From Nostoc commune NIES-4072 (lineage in GTDB: Bacteria; Cyanobacteriota; Cyanobacteriia; Cyanobacteriales; Nostocaceae): DNA of 64,000 bases. Below are positions 36,346 to 45,872 of the stretch, piece after piece. Numbering within the stretch: position 1 is the stretch's first letter; every line of letters begins with the position of its first letter. The notes below the pieces were generated by a model. The model searched no databases. It saw only the letters and a program-made list of their open reading frames with translations, and had not been told where the DNA came from. Location: contig NZ_BDUD01000001.1 of NCBI RefSeq assembly GCF_003113895.1, forward strand, positions 4,165,513-4,229,512. Reading direction: 5' to 3'. A program made the position numbers and the translations under genes.

Positions 36346-36385
36346 CTTTCCCTTTCCCCTTTTCCCCAAAACCCGACAAGTATTG
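36316..36385. mobile_element. Family C element, partial copy
   Basis: The segment GGGTAAAGGTTAAAGGTTTT to CCCGACAAGTATTG matches the right half of 26592-26697 almost exactly. The other half is missing, perhaps replaced by the P450 fragment next to it. Confidence 0.6.
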
Positions 36386-36411
36386 GGCTACGCCCCGCTA
36401 CGCTAACGCAA

Positions 36412-36474
36412 GGTCAATGCAATGGCATAACGGGTCAATGCAATGGCATAACGAGTCGATGCAATGGCATTGCA
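36412..36474. repeat. 21-bp tandem repeat, three units
   Basis: The unit GGTCAATGCAATGGCATAAC plus G occurs twice exactly and a third time with changes. It lies just beyond the 3' end of the SDR gene. Confidence 0.8.
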
Positions 36475-36496
36475 GGTTAATTTAAGAGAATATCAA

Positions 36497-37246
36497 TTAC
36501 CGTTCTTGTTCAGTCGGGCGGATCAAGATTTCGTTGACGTTAACGTGTTCTGGTTGTGTGACGGCATAGACGATCGCATTGGCAATGTCTTCACTCTCCA
36601 GATTTTTGACCGAACCGTAAAAGTTTTTCGCCTGCTCTTTTGCAGTGGAATCTGTAATGTGCTGTGCTAGCTCTGTTGCTACCAACCCTGGCTCGATAAT
36701 CGTGACACGGATGTTGTTTTGATAGACCTCTTTGCGAAGTGCTTCACTAAACGCACCAACCGCCCATTTGCTGGCGTTGTAGACACCGCTTCCGGCGTTT
36801 GCAACTCGACCTGCTACCGAGGAAATGTTGACGATGTGCCCAGTACCTTGTGCCTTCATCAAGGGTAAAACTTTGTGAGTGGCATACATCAATCCCAATA
36901 CGTTGAGATTGATCATGCGTCGCCAGTCTTCTGTATTTGCACCGTCAATCAGACCTAACAGCATTACCCCTGCATTATTGATCAGAATATCAACTCTGCC
37001 AAATTTTGCCTGAGTTTTGTTTACCAATGCTTCTACCTGCGCCTCATCTGAAACATCAGCAGTAATGGATAAGACTTTTCCACCAGTGCTAGTAATACGG
37101 GCTTCTAGGGCAAGTAGGCGATCGCTTCGACGGGCAGCAATCACTACCGTAGCCCCAACTGATGCCAGCGCTAGTGCTGTCGCCTCGCCAATACCAGACG
37201 ATGCCCCTGTTACAATTGCCACTTTGTCAGTTAACTTACCAGCCAT
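36497..37246 (-). CDS. Short-chain dehydrogenase/reductase
   Basis: 249 residues, classical SDR size. The cofactor motif TGASSGIG is near residue 14, followed by AARR at the end of strand 2 (suggesting NADP preference), NNAG near 91, the catalytic Ser in NISSVAG near 140, and YNASK (Tyr/Lys) near 155. These residues define an NAD(P)-dependent oxidoreductase acting on a hydroxyl or keto group. It closely resembles the widespread YdfG/serine-dehydrogenase-like SDRs. It follows the P450 gene on the same strand by 80 bases, so the two may act on one metabolite. The substrate is unknown. Confidence 0.93.
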   Translation of the reverse strand: MAGKLTDKVAIVTGASSGIGEATALALASVGATVVIAARRSDRLLALEARITSTGGKVLSITADVSDEAQVEALVNKTQAKFGRVDILINNAGVMLLGLIDGANTEDWRRMINLNVLGLMYATHKVLPLMKAQGTGHIVNISSVAGRVANAGSGVYNASKWAVGAFSEALRKEVYQNNIRVTIIEPGLVATELAQHITDSTAKEQAKNFYGSVKNLESEDIANAIVYAVTQPEHVNVNEILIRPTEQER

Positions 37247-37326
37247 TGTTAGCTTCTCCGTTGTTGTTTACCCTTGTAAGTAATACTGCTTGATACTGCT
37301 CCTGTTTGGTTGTGGTCAGGCAGATT

Positions 37327-38610
37327 TCATGCTACCTTATCGAACTCAATATAGAGGTGCTTCAGTGTCCGCATGAGTACGTTGGGTAAGTATTGGTATC
37401 CTTCTTGTGCCAAGCGAATGTCTTTCAGCCGTAATAGCAAACGCTGATATGCGATCTGCATTTCCTTACGAGCAAGCATAGCGCCCAAACAAAAATGAAT
37501 GCCATGACCAAAAGCTAGGTGGTTGCTGGCATTATGGCGACGCACATTGAAATGTTGACCCTCAATAAATTTTATAGAGTCGCGGTTAGCAGCATCGAAG
37601 CGGATCATAACTAAAGACCCAGCTTTGAGCTCAACGTCTCTTAGTTTTGTATCTTGCGTCACAACTCGCCACATTCCTGCTGTCGGACTTTCCATTCGTA
37701 AAACTTCTTCAACAAAGTTTTCTAACAGGGAAATATCTGTTTGTACCAACTTCATCTGCTCTTTATTGTTTGTCAGCAACAACATCCCACCTGCAAGCGC
37801 ATTAGTGACAGTCTCATTGCCTGCTACTAATATTTGCTGAATTATACTCAGCAGTTCAGCAGTATCGAGCGATCGCTCTCCATCCACTTTTGCCTGTACT
37901 AAGTCAGTAATCAAATCATCTTGAGGCTGTTTTTGGCGTGACTCTATGACATCACGAAAATAATGCTGAAAAGCGACAACATCTTCAGCACACTCGATCT
38001 GCTGCTCTCTAGAAAGTGTGTTACCTAAACGCGCAATAAAAGCATCAGACCATTGCTTCAACTTCGGCAGATGTGTTTGCGGCACACCTAACTGTTGAGC
38101 AATAACTTTGAGCGGTAAAGGTACGGCAAACTCACTGACGAATTCACACTTCCTCTGAGCAATAAAACTGTCAATGAGTTCATCAACAATCTGCTCAATC
38201 AAGTCACGCATTTTATTGATACGCGCCGAAGTGAATGCCTTGTTTACCAACGAGCGAAATCGCTCGTGTTCTGGTGGATCTGCCGTGAGTAGGGTGTTCA
38301 TCTGAGGCCAGCCTTGATCCAAAATTTTCTGCAACTCATCATCCTGTTCTTCTTTGCCAGCCAGTAAAGTAGAAAAATTGCTAGAGAATACTCTGGTATC
38401 CTTAAGAATTTCGATCACTAAGTCATAGCGAGTAACAAGAAACAGTTTTGCTTCCGTTCTGGGACTTGGTAGCTCCATAATTGGTGCTTGCTCTTGTGCT
38501 AGCTTGTAGAATTCATAAGGGCATACAAGCACTTCTGGGTCAAAGAAGTTGTAATCTGACAGATGCTTCATGGTTCTAATGCTCGTTAGCGATGGTTTGG
38601 TTTGAGTCAA
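37327..38610 (-). CDS. Cytochrome P450 (bacterial class I type)
   Basis: 427 residues. The I-helix oxygen-activation motif reads VAGNETVTNALAGG, with Asn-Glu-Thr in place of the usual His/Glu-Thr. The K-helix ExxR is EEVLRMES, and the haem-ligand loop is FGHGIHFCLGAMLAR with Cys374. It is soluble, with no N-terminal anchor, so it would need ferredoxin and ferredoxin reductase, which are not encoded nearby. Hydroxylation of a small lipophilic compound is the general reaction; the substrate cannot be inferred. With the downstream SDR it forms a plausible two-step oxidation module (hydroxylate, then oxidise). Confidence 0.93.
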   Translation of the reverse strand: MTQTKPSLTSIRTMKHLSDYNFFDPEVLVCPYEFYKLAQEQAPIMELPSPRTEAKLFLVTRYDLVIEILKDTRVFSSNFSTLLAGKEEQDDELQKILDQGWPQMNTLLTADPPEHERFRSLVNKAFTSARINKMRDLIEQIVDELIDSFIAQRKCEFVSEFAVPLPLKVIAQQLGVPQTHLPKLKQWSDAFIARLGNTLSREQQIECAEDVVAFQHYFRDVIESRQKQPQDDLITDLVQAKVDGERSLDTAELLSIIQQILVAGNETVTNALAGGMLLLTNNKEQMKLVQTDISLLENFVEEVLRMESPTAGMWRVVTQDTKLRDVELKAGSLVMIRFDAANRDSIKFIEGQHFNVRRHNASNHLAFGHGIHFCLGAMLARKEMQIAYQRLLLRLKDIRLAQEGYQYLPNVLMRTLKHLYIEFDKVA

Positions 38611-38852
38611 AATGAATCAACATCATCTTAACAACTTACTTACCGTTGGCTCATTTTTGAGGAATTAGTATGATGTCCGCCTGATTAGTTATGATTGGCG
38701 GATCTGTGCAAAAAGGGATTTTGAGTAAATAATGGATATAAAATTCATCAAGTAAATTTTATTATTAACTTTACTTATCATCTCTTTGTTATTCTGTAAC
38801 TATTTATGGGAGAAAGTTGTAGGTGGTGAGCTTTCAACACCAGAAAGTAGCA

Positions 38853-38945
38853 TAGGACTTACGCAAAAATTGCTAAAAAGCTTAATTTCTCGAACCGCCA
38901 AGACGCCAAGAGCGCCAAGAATTCGTAGAGTGTGCGTAAGTCCTA
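38853..38945. mobile_element. Inverted-repeat element family B, copy 2
   Basis: 93 bases, ends TAGGACTTACGCA and TGCGTAAGTCCTA, flanked by TAGCA at 38848-38852 and 38946-38950. The interior contains CGAACCGCCAAGACGCCAAG. It lies in the 500-base gap between the P450 gene and the 737-residue gene, where nothing else was found. Confidence 0.88.
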
Positions 38946-39119
38946 TAGCACTAGTTATTTGGAATCGCCACCATCCTTAGTGGAGGTAGATATAATCACT
39001 CCTATTTGATAAAGCTTGCCTGCCCCAATTGTCAAACGCAATTGTAATCGGGGGAGTGCCGTTATGCAAACTTCAACTAGTAATTGTAAAAGCATTCTAT
39101 AGAATTGAGGATATAAGTT

Positions 39120-41333
39120 ATGGCTCTGATTGATGAAGTTAAACAGGTTTGCGATCGCCTAGCCTCTGTTGGCTGGCGAGACTTGCTACTCCAGCAAGGG
39201 CTAGATATCACAGCAACAAACCTCCAGCAGGAATTAACTAAAGAACTACCAGCGATCAATCGTGAGATAGTAGGGTTTGAAGATTTTGCCTTTGAAGGGA
39301 AACGAGGAATAGAAGCAGGAAATCCATCTCGGAGTTTGCTGTTTCATGCCTTGGCTTCACCCAATGTTGTAAGTGCCAATCTTAGCGCCTATCCTACCCT
39401 AGCGGAACTCGAAATTATTGAAAATTTTGTTTATGGAGTGCAGCCTCCTTCTTTGCAAGATTTGCAAGTTCTGGCTCCAAGACAACCGTTAGCGATCGCT
39501 GTGTTTGCTTGTGAATATCGCCCGGCTTCGGAAACTGTCCACCGTCAGCACGCTTCACTCTGTTTTTCGCGCACAGGTGTGGCACGAGTCGGAACCGCAA
39601 AAGCGTTATATAATGATAAACTGCGCGGATTTCTCCCAGCCGTAGAAGGTGATTTAAAAGAAACTTTTCGCGTCTTGCCAGCCCGTTATTCTGCATATAT
39701 TGCAGTTCAACGCACTGGTAATCAAGATGCCTTCGGCCCGTTGCGTTTTCAGGATAGGGATGATACCAGACTATTCTGGGTTCCGCTCCACAAGTTATTC
39801 AACGGTACAGAATGCATTCGTGGTTTTGACTTACAAGTGGCAATGAAAGCTCATCATGTCAATCAAAAACTGCGGCGGATTCATTTAGCATTAAAAAACA
39901 CAGGCTGGGATGAACCAGACATTAGTAACCCGCCATTTATTTTTACAGAAGGCATTGCTGAATTTACAACAGCGTCTGAGTTTGGCACAGGGCTTTTAGT
40001 TCCAGTTGTTCACCCAAATCTCATTGAAGCAGCTACTTATCAAGGAAAGCTGCTCACCTTTAAAGTTCCACCGAATAGTCCAACCTTATCTTCTAGCCTA
40101 GAAATTCCTGCGGATAAAACGACACGAGCAAGACACGCTCCAGAGTATGTTCATGTCCGCCATAAAATATTGCCCAATGGTCAACAAGAAAATCTCAACG
40201 ACCAAAAAGATGTGGAAGCGCTTGTGCAAGCAGGCGGCTATGATGCTCAACACTACCTTGACTTTACAGGCGATGGGTCGATTGAAGCAATATGTCCAGA
40301 GCTAGCGGTGGCAATTCCTCGCAACGTACCAGCTTATTCTCTGGTAACAGCACCAGATTTTTTCCCCAGTTGCGACCAGCGAGAGCTATTAGAATGGACA
40401 GAGCAATCAGTACCTAGCAGACTCAGACAGAATCTCTGGCGAATTTCCCCGGAAACATTATCTGACAATCGCTTTGCTCCCAATTTGCAATTAGAAGATG
40501 TTGATTTTCGACCAGAAGATAAAACTGTAACTGCAATTGTCTCTTTACCCCGTCAAGGTTCAGTGCGACAAATGCCATTGAATGGTTCCCCAACAATCCG
40601 ACAAGGATATCTTCCAGATGTGGCGGCTGGAGTGTTTGCTCCTGGTTGGGATGTGAGTTTTGATCGCACGAACGAAGTGGAACACCTAGCAAGCTACGGC
40701 TTAGGCAGTCCTTTTCCAGAGGACTCCAAACTTTGTGCTGCACTTAGTACATTTTGGCCCGCAGTAGCTCCTGATGCAGCCCGGACGTTTCAGCCAAATT
40801 TCAGATGGCCTACCGTCAGCCCACTGACAGACGCAGAAATTGGCCAGGTTGGCAATTTACCGTGGGATGGAATCTCTGGGCCTCGACGCGTCACCAGGAA
40901 TGGCCAAGAGTTGATAGAATATTCAGATTTTGCTCATGCAGATTATGTAGAGAGTTCTTTGCAGAATAAGTTTTCGCTCTCGTTGACGGCTAAGGTTGAT
41001 GTGCGTGAATACGAAGCCAGAGTGTTGGCAATGGCGAATGTTTACCAAGTCTTAAGGATTAGACCTGAAGATAGGGGAAAATGGAGCGTGTTTTCATTCC
41101 AACCAGTAGAACCTAACAATTCCGAATTACAACAGGCACAAACTCAAACACAAACTAGGCTTGGTGGAAATATTCATCGGTTTGAGATTTATCGTTATGG
41201 AGATTCATTTTTAGACCCAGAAGATTCTCGAAAACGCTTGGTTGAAATCGAAGAAACTGTGACGTTGTTTGTTACACCAGTCAATATTTTGTTAAAACGC
41301 TCTAATGGAACCTGGTCTAGAAGACGTGTCTAA
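39120..41333 (+). CDS. Large conserved-looking protein of unknown function, partner of an FAD enzyme
   Basis: 737 residues, no signal peptide and no membrane helices. It reads as a genuine multi-domain globular protein: an N-terminal helical region, a middle beta-rich region (LAIAVFACEYRPASETVHRQ), and a C-terminal region rich in Trp and aromatic residues (VFAPGWDVSF, LCAALSTFWPAVAPDAARTF). The following FAD enzyme overlaps its 3' end by 29 bases, so the two are coupled. This layout, the length near 730 and the flavoprotein partner recall LodA/LodB quinoprotein oxidases, in which the flavoprotein builds a Cys-Trp quinone in the oxidase. I cannot confirm family membership, and the correct Cys and Trp are not identifiable without an alignment. 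Confidence 0.8.
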   Translation: MALIDEVKQVCDRLASVGWRDLLLQQGLDITATNLQQELTKELPAINREIVGFEDFAFEGKRGIEAGNPSRSLLFHALASPNVVSANLSAYPTLAELEIIENFVYGVQPPSLQDLQVLAPRQPLAIAVFACEYRPASETVHRQHASLCFSRTGVARVGTAKALYNDKLRGFLPAVEGDLKETFRVLPARYSAYIAVQRTGNQDAFGPLRFQDRDDTRLFWVPLHKLFNGTECIRGFDLQVAMKAHHVNQKLRRIHLALKNTGWDEPDISNPPFIFTEGIAEFTTASEFGTGLLVPVVHPNLIEAATYQGKLLTFKVPPNSPTLSSSLEIPADKTTRARHAPEYVHVRHKILPNGQQENLNDQKDVEALVQAGGYDAQHYLDFTGDGSIEAICPELAVAIPRNVPAYSLVTAPDFFPSCDQRELLEWTEQSVPSRLRQNLWRISPETLSDNRFAPNLQLEDVDFRPEDKTVTAIVSLPRQGSVRQMPLNGSPTIRQGYLPDVAAGVFAPGWDVSFDRTNEVEHLASYGLGSPFPEDSKLCAALSTFWPAVAPDAARTFQPNFRWPTVSPLTDAEIGQVGNLPWDGISGPRRVTRNGQELIEYSDFAHADYVESSLQNKFSLSLTAKVDVREYEARVLAMANVYQVLRIRPEDRGKWSVFSFQPVEPNNSELQQAQTQTQTRLGGNIHRFEIYRYGDSFLDPEDSRKRLVEIEETVTLFVTPVNILLKRSNGTWSRRRV

Positions 41334-42348
41334 TTGTGATGTGCTTGTAGTTGGGGGTGGCCCGGCAGGTTGTGCTACTGCTATTAGCTGCGCCCAACTA
41401 GGGCTAAAAGTTGTCCTAATTGAGTCGAAGCCATTTCCTCGTACACACCCTGGTGAAACATTACACCCTGGTGTTGAACCACTACTTAAGCAGTTAGGAG
41501 TACTTGAGCCAGTATTAGCAGCTGGCTTTCTTCGCCACAAGGGAAACTGGGTGCAGTGGTCAGCCGAGAACGAGTTTGTCCCCTTTGGCGAAGATGATTC
41601 GGGAGCATGGTTCGGATTTCAAGCCTGGAGAGCCGATTTTGATACAATTTTGCTCAATCGGGCAAGAGCGCTCGGTGTTAAAGTTATACAACCTTGCCAC
41701 GCTTCCCGTTTAGTGATGGATGGGTGCAGAGTAATTGGTGTTGAGACATCCCTTGGAACTTTTCGGACAGCTAAAATCATTGATGCTGGCGGAGGTCATC
41801 ATTGGCTGGCTCAACAATTAGGCTTAGAAATCTCTTATCACTCCCCGCGTTTGATTGCCTATTATGGTTATGTAACAGGAGAATGCCCAACGCGAGATCA
41901 TGCCCCAGCGATCGCTGCTGATTCTTCTGGTTGGACGTGGACTGCAAAAGTGCGAACGCAACTTTATCAATGGACGCGCTTATCATTTGTGGAGCAGAAA
42001 ATTGCCAAAGACTGGCTACCCAATGAATTCCTTGGGTTAAAGATTTATCAAGCAATGCGGGCCGCTAATGTCACCTGGCGAATCGTTTCACAACCAGCTG
42101 GATATGGTTACTTTCTGGTTGGGGATGCAGCAATGGTACTTGACCCGACATCTAGTCATGGCGTTCTCAAAGCAATTATGTCTGGTATTTGGGTTAGCCA
42201 TGCGATCGTATCAGAACTTTTAGGTAATCTTCCAGAACAACAAGCTATTGACCATTACTGTTTATGGATTCATAACTGGTTTCAACACGATGTGAAAAAC
42301 TTAAGTAGCCTAATTGCTAAGTTGCCTAATCCTCCCGTTTGGATCTAA
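41305..42348 (+). CDS. FAD-dependent oxidoreductase (LodB/halogenase-like)
   Basis: 347 residues. The N-terminal FAD fold reads VLVVGGGPAGCATAI, followed by ESKPFPRTHPGETLHPGVEP, a hallmark of the tryptophan-halogenase/geranylgeranyl-reductase group. GDAAMVLDPTSSHGVLKAIM near residue 270 is the second flavin motif. No WxWxIP halogenase motif is visible, so chlorination is unlikely. The GDAA..LDP.SSHGVL.A.MSG form is what I recall from LodB-type maturation flavoproteins. The overlap with the preceding gene suggests that it modifies or works with that 737-residue protein. Family group is firm; the LodB comparison is a hypothesis. Confidence 0.85.
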   Translation: MEPGLEDVSNCDVLVVGGGPAGCATAISCAQLGLKVVLIESKPFPRTHPGETLHPGVEPLLKQLGVLEPVLAAGFLRHKGNWVQWSAENEFVPFGEDDSGAWFGFQAWRADFDTILLNRARALGVKVIQPCHASRLVMDGCRVIGVETSLGTFRTAKIIDAGGGHHWLAQQLGLEISYHSPRLIAYYGYVTGECPTRDHAPAIAADSSGWTWTAKVRTQLYQWTRLSFVEQKIAKDWLPNEFLGLKIYQAMRAANVTWRIVSQPAGYGYFLVGDAAMVLDPTSSHGVLKAIMSGIWVSHAIVSELLGNLPEQQAIDHYCLWIHNWFQHDVKNLSSLIAKLPNPPVWI

Positions 42349-42674
42349 CCAAATAGAAAGCAAAAGCACTATTAAAACAAATAGTTCTCTTCCACAAGGA
42401 TGAATTTACAATCTACCTGAGAAAAGTTTTTATACTTTCACAAAAGCAATTATGGTGTTAGTACTAGGTTACAACTATAAAAGTACGCGAATTATTTACT
42501 ACTAAATATTTGCAATTTCACACTTTTGGGGTATTTATTTTCATCTAACAATTTAGATGGAATGACTAAAATACGCCGAGATTTACTTTTATTTTTATTT
42601 AACTTAGAACTTACGCATTGACAGAAAAGCCAAAATAACAGGTAGATTTTTCAAGGCTGATAGCTAGATTTTTC

Positions 42675-42766
42675 TAGGACTTACGCAAAAAGCGCTAAAA
42701 AGCTTAATTTCTCGAACCGCCAAGACGCCAAGAACGCCAAGAATCGTAGAGTTTGCGTAAGTCCTA
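42675..42766. mobile_element. Inverted-repeat element family B, copy 3
   Basis: 92 bases, ends TAGGACTTACGCA and TGCGTAAGTCCTA, flanked by TTTTC at 42670-42674 and 42767-42771. The interior is nearly identical to copy 2. An isolated similar end (GAACTTACGCA) lies about 65 bases upstream. Confidence 0.88.
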
Positions 42767-42782
42767 TTTTCAATGAGATTTT

Positions 42783-42812
42783 AGCGATGCCTGCGGCGGG
42801 CTACGCCTACGC
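42783..42812. repeat. REP-like repeat, exact inverted copy of 25541-25570
   Basis: AGCGATGCCTGCGGCGGGCT followed by ACGCCTACGC. It sits directly after the family B element. The remainder of 42349-43106 is AT-rich and holds no supported gene. Confidence 0.75.
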
Positions 42813-43106
42813 ACTCAATCAAAGGTGATTGATAAAAGCCCGAAACAACGTATTTAGGTTGATGCACAAGATAGTTATTTTGTACAATAGACTTTTTGCA
42901 TAAGTCGCGAAAAGAGGAAGAGGGAAGGGGAAAAAGTTCTGCATTGTCTCCTTCCCCTAAAACCATTACCCTTTTCCCCAAGAGTGCAAAAAGCACGTTT
43001 GCAAGAGGTCTAATGGTGAATTTCACGCAGTTCTACGGCGTATTCCTGCCTTATATTTATCCAGTGAGATGATTTCGTTATCTAATCGAGAACGGTGAGT
43101 AATTAA

Positions 43107-45872
43107 TTAACGCCGACGTTTGACAAGGATGAATAGAGCGATCGCACTCACACCTAAAAGCCATCCTCCTGACGCTTCAGGGACGCTAACTTTCAGGGGA
43201 TTAATGGGTTTAGAGAGATTTTCCTTACCATTCTCAACTTTCCGGTCAAAGCGATCGCTTTGGGCTTCTGCTGCTTTGAGTAACTGTCTTTGTTCATCGT
43301 TGACTAATACCAACATCGAAGAATAAGGGCTGACAATCTTGTATTTTTTAGCTACGGCATGAATCGCATCTAAAGTTTTGAGATTGTCTAACTTAATTTT
43401 TTTACTCAACCCTAAAATTAATTGTCTGGCTGCTAAGGGCAATAAATCATCTTGTTGATTGCTGGTTGCAATTGCTGTGTCTAATGTTTGCAGATACCAA
43501 GCATAACCATTAACAACACTTACAACATTACTTAAAGCTGATTTGGTAGCAATTCGTTGCAGCACTTCAGAAATATCAACACCAACTCCACCACCACTAT
43601 CTTGTAATGATTTAATGATGCCATCGTTATAAGCCCCAGGTAATCCACCTAGATGTATCATCCACAAAGGTGCAGGCGTATCGGGAACGGTTTTATCGTT
43701 CTTCGACAATTCATAACTACCTTCATCACTCAATAGCAAAACGACATCATAAGCTGTATCTCCACGCAAATTATTAAACTGTGTCAGCATTTCTTGGGGT
43801 TGAATTGTGCCGTAAAAAGTGACTTTTTCCGGTTGAAATTGCTGGAGATCATCTAACCGTTTGGGTACAGCGCCTGGAGAAACACTAAGATATAAATCTG
43901 CATCGTTGTTTGTCAAATCATTATCTGAAAAGCCGTGTTTTTTCAACCATGATAATGTTTGCGCCAATTCTTTAAGATGTTCCCCCATGCTGCGAGAAGT
44001 ATCGAGAACTACAGCAATTCGTTGGTGTTTGGGTAAGGTGTAATCTTGACGAGATAGGGGTTTAGCTAATATTTTGTAGCCTTCTTCTAAATTTACTTCA
44101 TGTGATACAGGCTGAATTTTTCCACTCGCGGGGATGAATTTTTCTAACCAAGCATCGTCTTTCAAACCGATTTCTTTACCGTTACGGATACGCTTGGTTT
44201 GATTAGTCCAGAATATATTACGTCTTTCCCCTAAATCGGGCATTTCCCAACCCAAGTCTTGCCCTAGAACTTTGTAAGTTAACCATAGGTGCATTTCTGT
44301 GGGAAGTGGTGGTTGCCCTACTATTTGTTGTACATTCTTAGGAGGAATAGGAAAAGCCCGTAAGCGATAATGTCTCGGCCCTACTTGTTCCAACAAAGCG
44401 GGATCTATAGGTCGTGAACGTCTAACTTGAGAATTATAAACTTTCTGGGCAGCACCACGAGGAGAGACAACAAAACGGAAACGTTGGTCTAATTTATTAG
44501 TATCTCCTAAGTATAAGCCAGTAATTACAGCGCTTTCTGGTAAAGAAAAGGAATAAAAAACTTCCTGAACTTCTGGTGTTTGGTTTTTATAAACTTCGTA
44601 TAATTCCACATCAGCCCAATCACCATGTTCTTTAACTGTGACTTGTTGTGATACCAATAAAACCTTTTTTTCGTTAATATTTAATAAACCTGCTTTAACT
44701 TCTTGTTCGTTAAAAGTAGATTGTACTGCGTGACTAACTGCTGTTTTTTCTGCTTTTTGTAGAGGTGTATCAAAAAAATCGGCGTAAAGTTTCTCTGCCT
44801 TAGCAGGATCTTTGTCAGAACCATTATATAAAAATGGCGACATCAGAAAGTTATAAGTTGCTTGCAATCCATCAGCAGCCGATTTATCTAAGCCTAATAC
44901 ATGCTCATACATAGCCCTGATGTGGTTATTTTCTTGCTTGCTGCTAAGGTAGCGGTAAGAAGATAAATAAGCGTTAACTAATCCTGTACGGATTTGTTCT
45001 GACTTGGCTACGAGTGTTTGGCGATCGCTATCATTTTTAGGTGTATTAGCTAAGAGTGAAAAAGCTAATACTTGGGGTTGTTGTTGTAAAGATACAAAAG
45101 TAACTGCAAACGCCACAAAAACTGCACCAACGCCAGCAAATGTTTTATTTTTACCATGTTCTGAAGCAAAAACTCTTAAAATTTTTGCTCCTGAATGTAC
45201 ATACATTGCTGTTAACACCGATGGCATTGCAATAAACAATGTGGCACTAAAACCAAGAATAGCTAGCCAAGTTAGAAGTAGTAATAAACCCCCCACAAAA
45301 GCTGAGTGATATAGTACATCCCATAATGGCTGTACCCATGCAAACTTGATGAATGCTTGCAACAGAAATACCGCTAAAGGCAAGGCATAAAATAACAACA
45401 CTGCACCTGCATAAATACCAAATATCAGCATTAATGTATGGGCTAACATTTGTATCCATTGCAAACTACTTTTGCGCCGGGAAGCATAACCCCAAAATAA
45501 TTCTCCAGTAAAAGCAGCGATACATACGCCCGTTGTTATCAGAATTTGGCTACTAGCTGATGTCAGTTCTCGAATCACAAATAACCGCAACAAACACAAC
45601 ACAAATAGTGGTGCTTCTACACCATAAAATAGGCGAATTAGCTGTAAAGGTTGTTTAATAAACCTCCAGCCACCAATAATACTGCAAATTGTGGGAATGG
45701 CAATTAAAGTAACTAGAGTCAAGGAAAATTCAGTTGGAATATCACCTGTTAAGGTTGCCTGAAATAATGGCACACCTACGTATGGCAATATCCCCACGTA
45801 AACTAACATTAAAAATGTTAGGTTCCAAAGCCAAAAAATTCCATAAAAACTTATATCCCAAAACCATTTCAC
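43107..45872 (-). CDS. PEP-CTERM family integral membrane protein with VIT and vWA domains (TIGR02921-like)
   Basis: 921 residues from a GTG at 45872, preferred because AGGAGG lies nine bases upstream; a longer ATG frame from 45938 has none. About eight membrane helices fill the first 280 residues. Then comes a VIT-like domain (around 400-540, DVELYEVYKNQTPEVQEVFY) and a vWA domain with a MIDAS (AVVLDTSRSMGEHL). The C-terminus has a sorting tail: VPEAS, one helix (LLGVSAIALFILV) and KRRR. Such tails are recognised by exosortase systems that attach proteins to the surface or to exopolysaccharide. I recall TIGR02921 describing exactly this architecture. The role is unknown. Confidence 0.85.
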   Translation of the reverse strand: MKWFWDISFYGIFWLWNLTFLMLVYVGILPYVGVPLFQATLTGDIPTEFSLTLVTLIAIPTICSIIGGWRFIKQPLQLIRLFYGVEAPLFVLCLLRLFVIRELTSASSQILITTGVCIAAFTGELFWGYASRRKSSLQWIQMLAHTLMLIFGIYAGAVLLFYALPLAVFLLQAFIKFAWVQPLWDVLYHSAFVGGLLLLLTWLAILGFSATLFIAMPSVLTAMYVHSGAKILRVFASEHGKNKTFAGVGAVFVAFAVTFVSLQQQPQVLAFSLLANTPKNDSDRQTLVAKSEQIRTGLVNAYLSSYRYLSSKQENNHIRAMYEHVLGLDKSAADGLQATYNFLMSPFLYNGSDKDPAKAEKLYADFFDTPLQKAEKTAVSHAVQSTFNEQEVKAGLLNINEKKVLLVSQQVTVKEHGDWADVELYEVYKNQTPEVQEVFYSFSLPESAVITGLYLGDTNKLDQRFRFVVSPRGAAQKVYNSQVRRSRPIDPALLEQVGPRHYRLRAFPIPPKNVQQIVGQPPLPTEMHLWLTYKVLGQDLGWEMPDLGERRNIFWTNQTKRIRNGKEIGLKDDAWLEKFIPASGKIQPVSHEVNLEEGYKILAKPLSRQDYTLPKHQRIAVVLDTSRSMGEHLKELAQTLSWLKKHGFSDNDLTNNDADLYLSVSPGAVPKRLDDLQQFQPEKVTFYGTIQPQEMLTQFNNLRGDTAYDVVLLLSDEGSYELSKNDKTVPDTPAPLWMIHLGGLPGAYNDGIIKSLQDSGGGVGVDISEVLQRIATKSALSNVVSVVNGYAWYLQTLDTAIATSNQQDDLLPLAARQLILGLSKKIKLDNLKTLDAIHAVAKKYKIVSPYSSMLVLVNDEQRQLLKAAEAQSDRFDRKVENGKENLSKPINPLKVSVPEASGGWLLGVSAIALFILVKRRR

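Noticed and set aside
38786..38980. 64-residue plus-strand frame before the 737-residue gene
   Set aside because: It is translated family B element sequence; the same peptide appears antisense at the 35387 copy.
41305..42348. Flavin-dependent halogenase
   Set aside because: The family group fits, but the WxWxIP motif and the active-site lysine context of halogenases are not visible, and the protein is much shorter (347 against about 500 residues).
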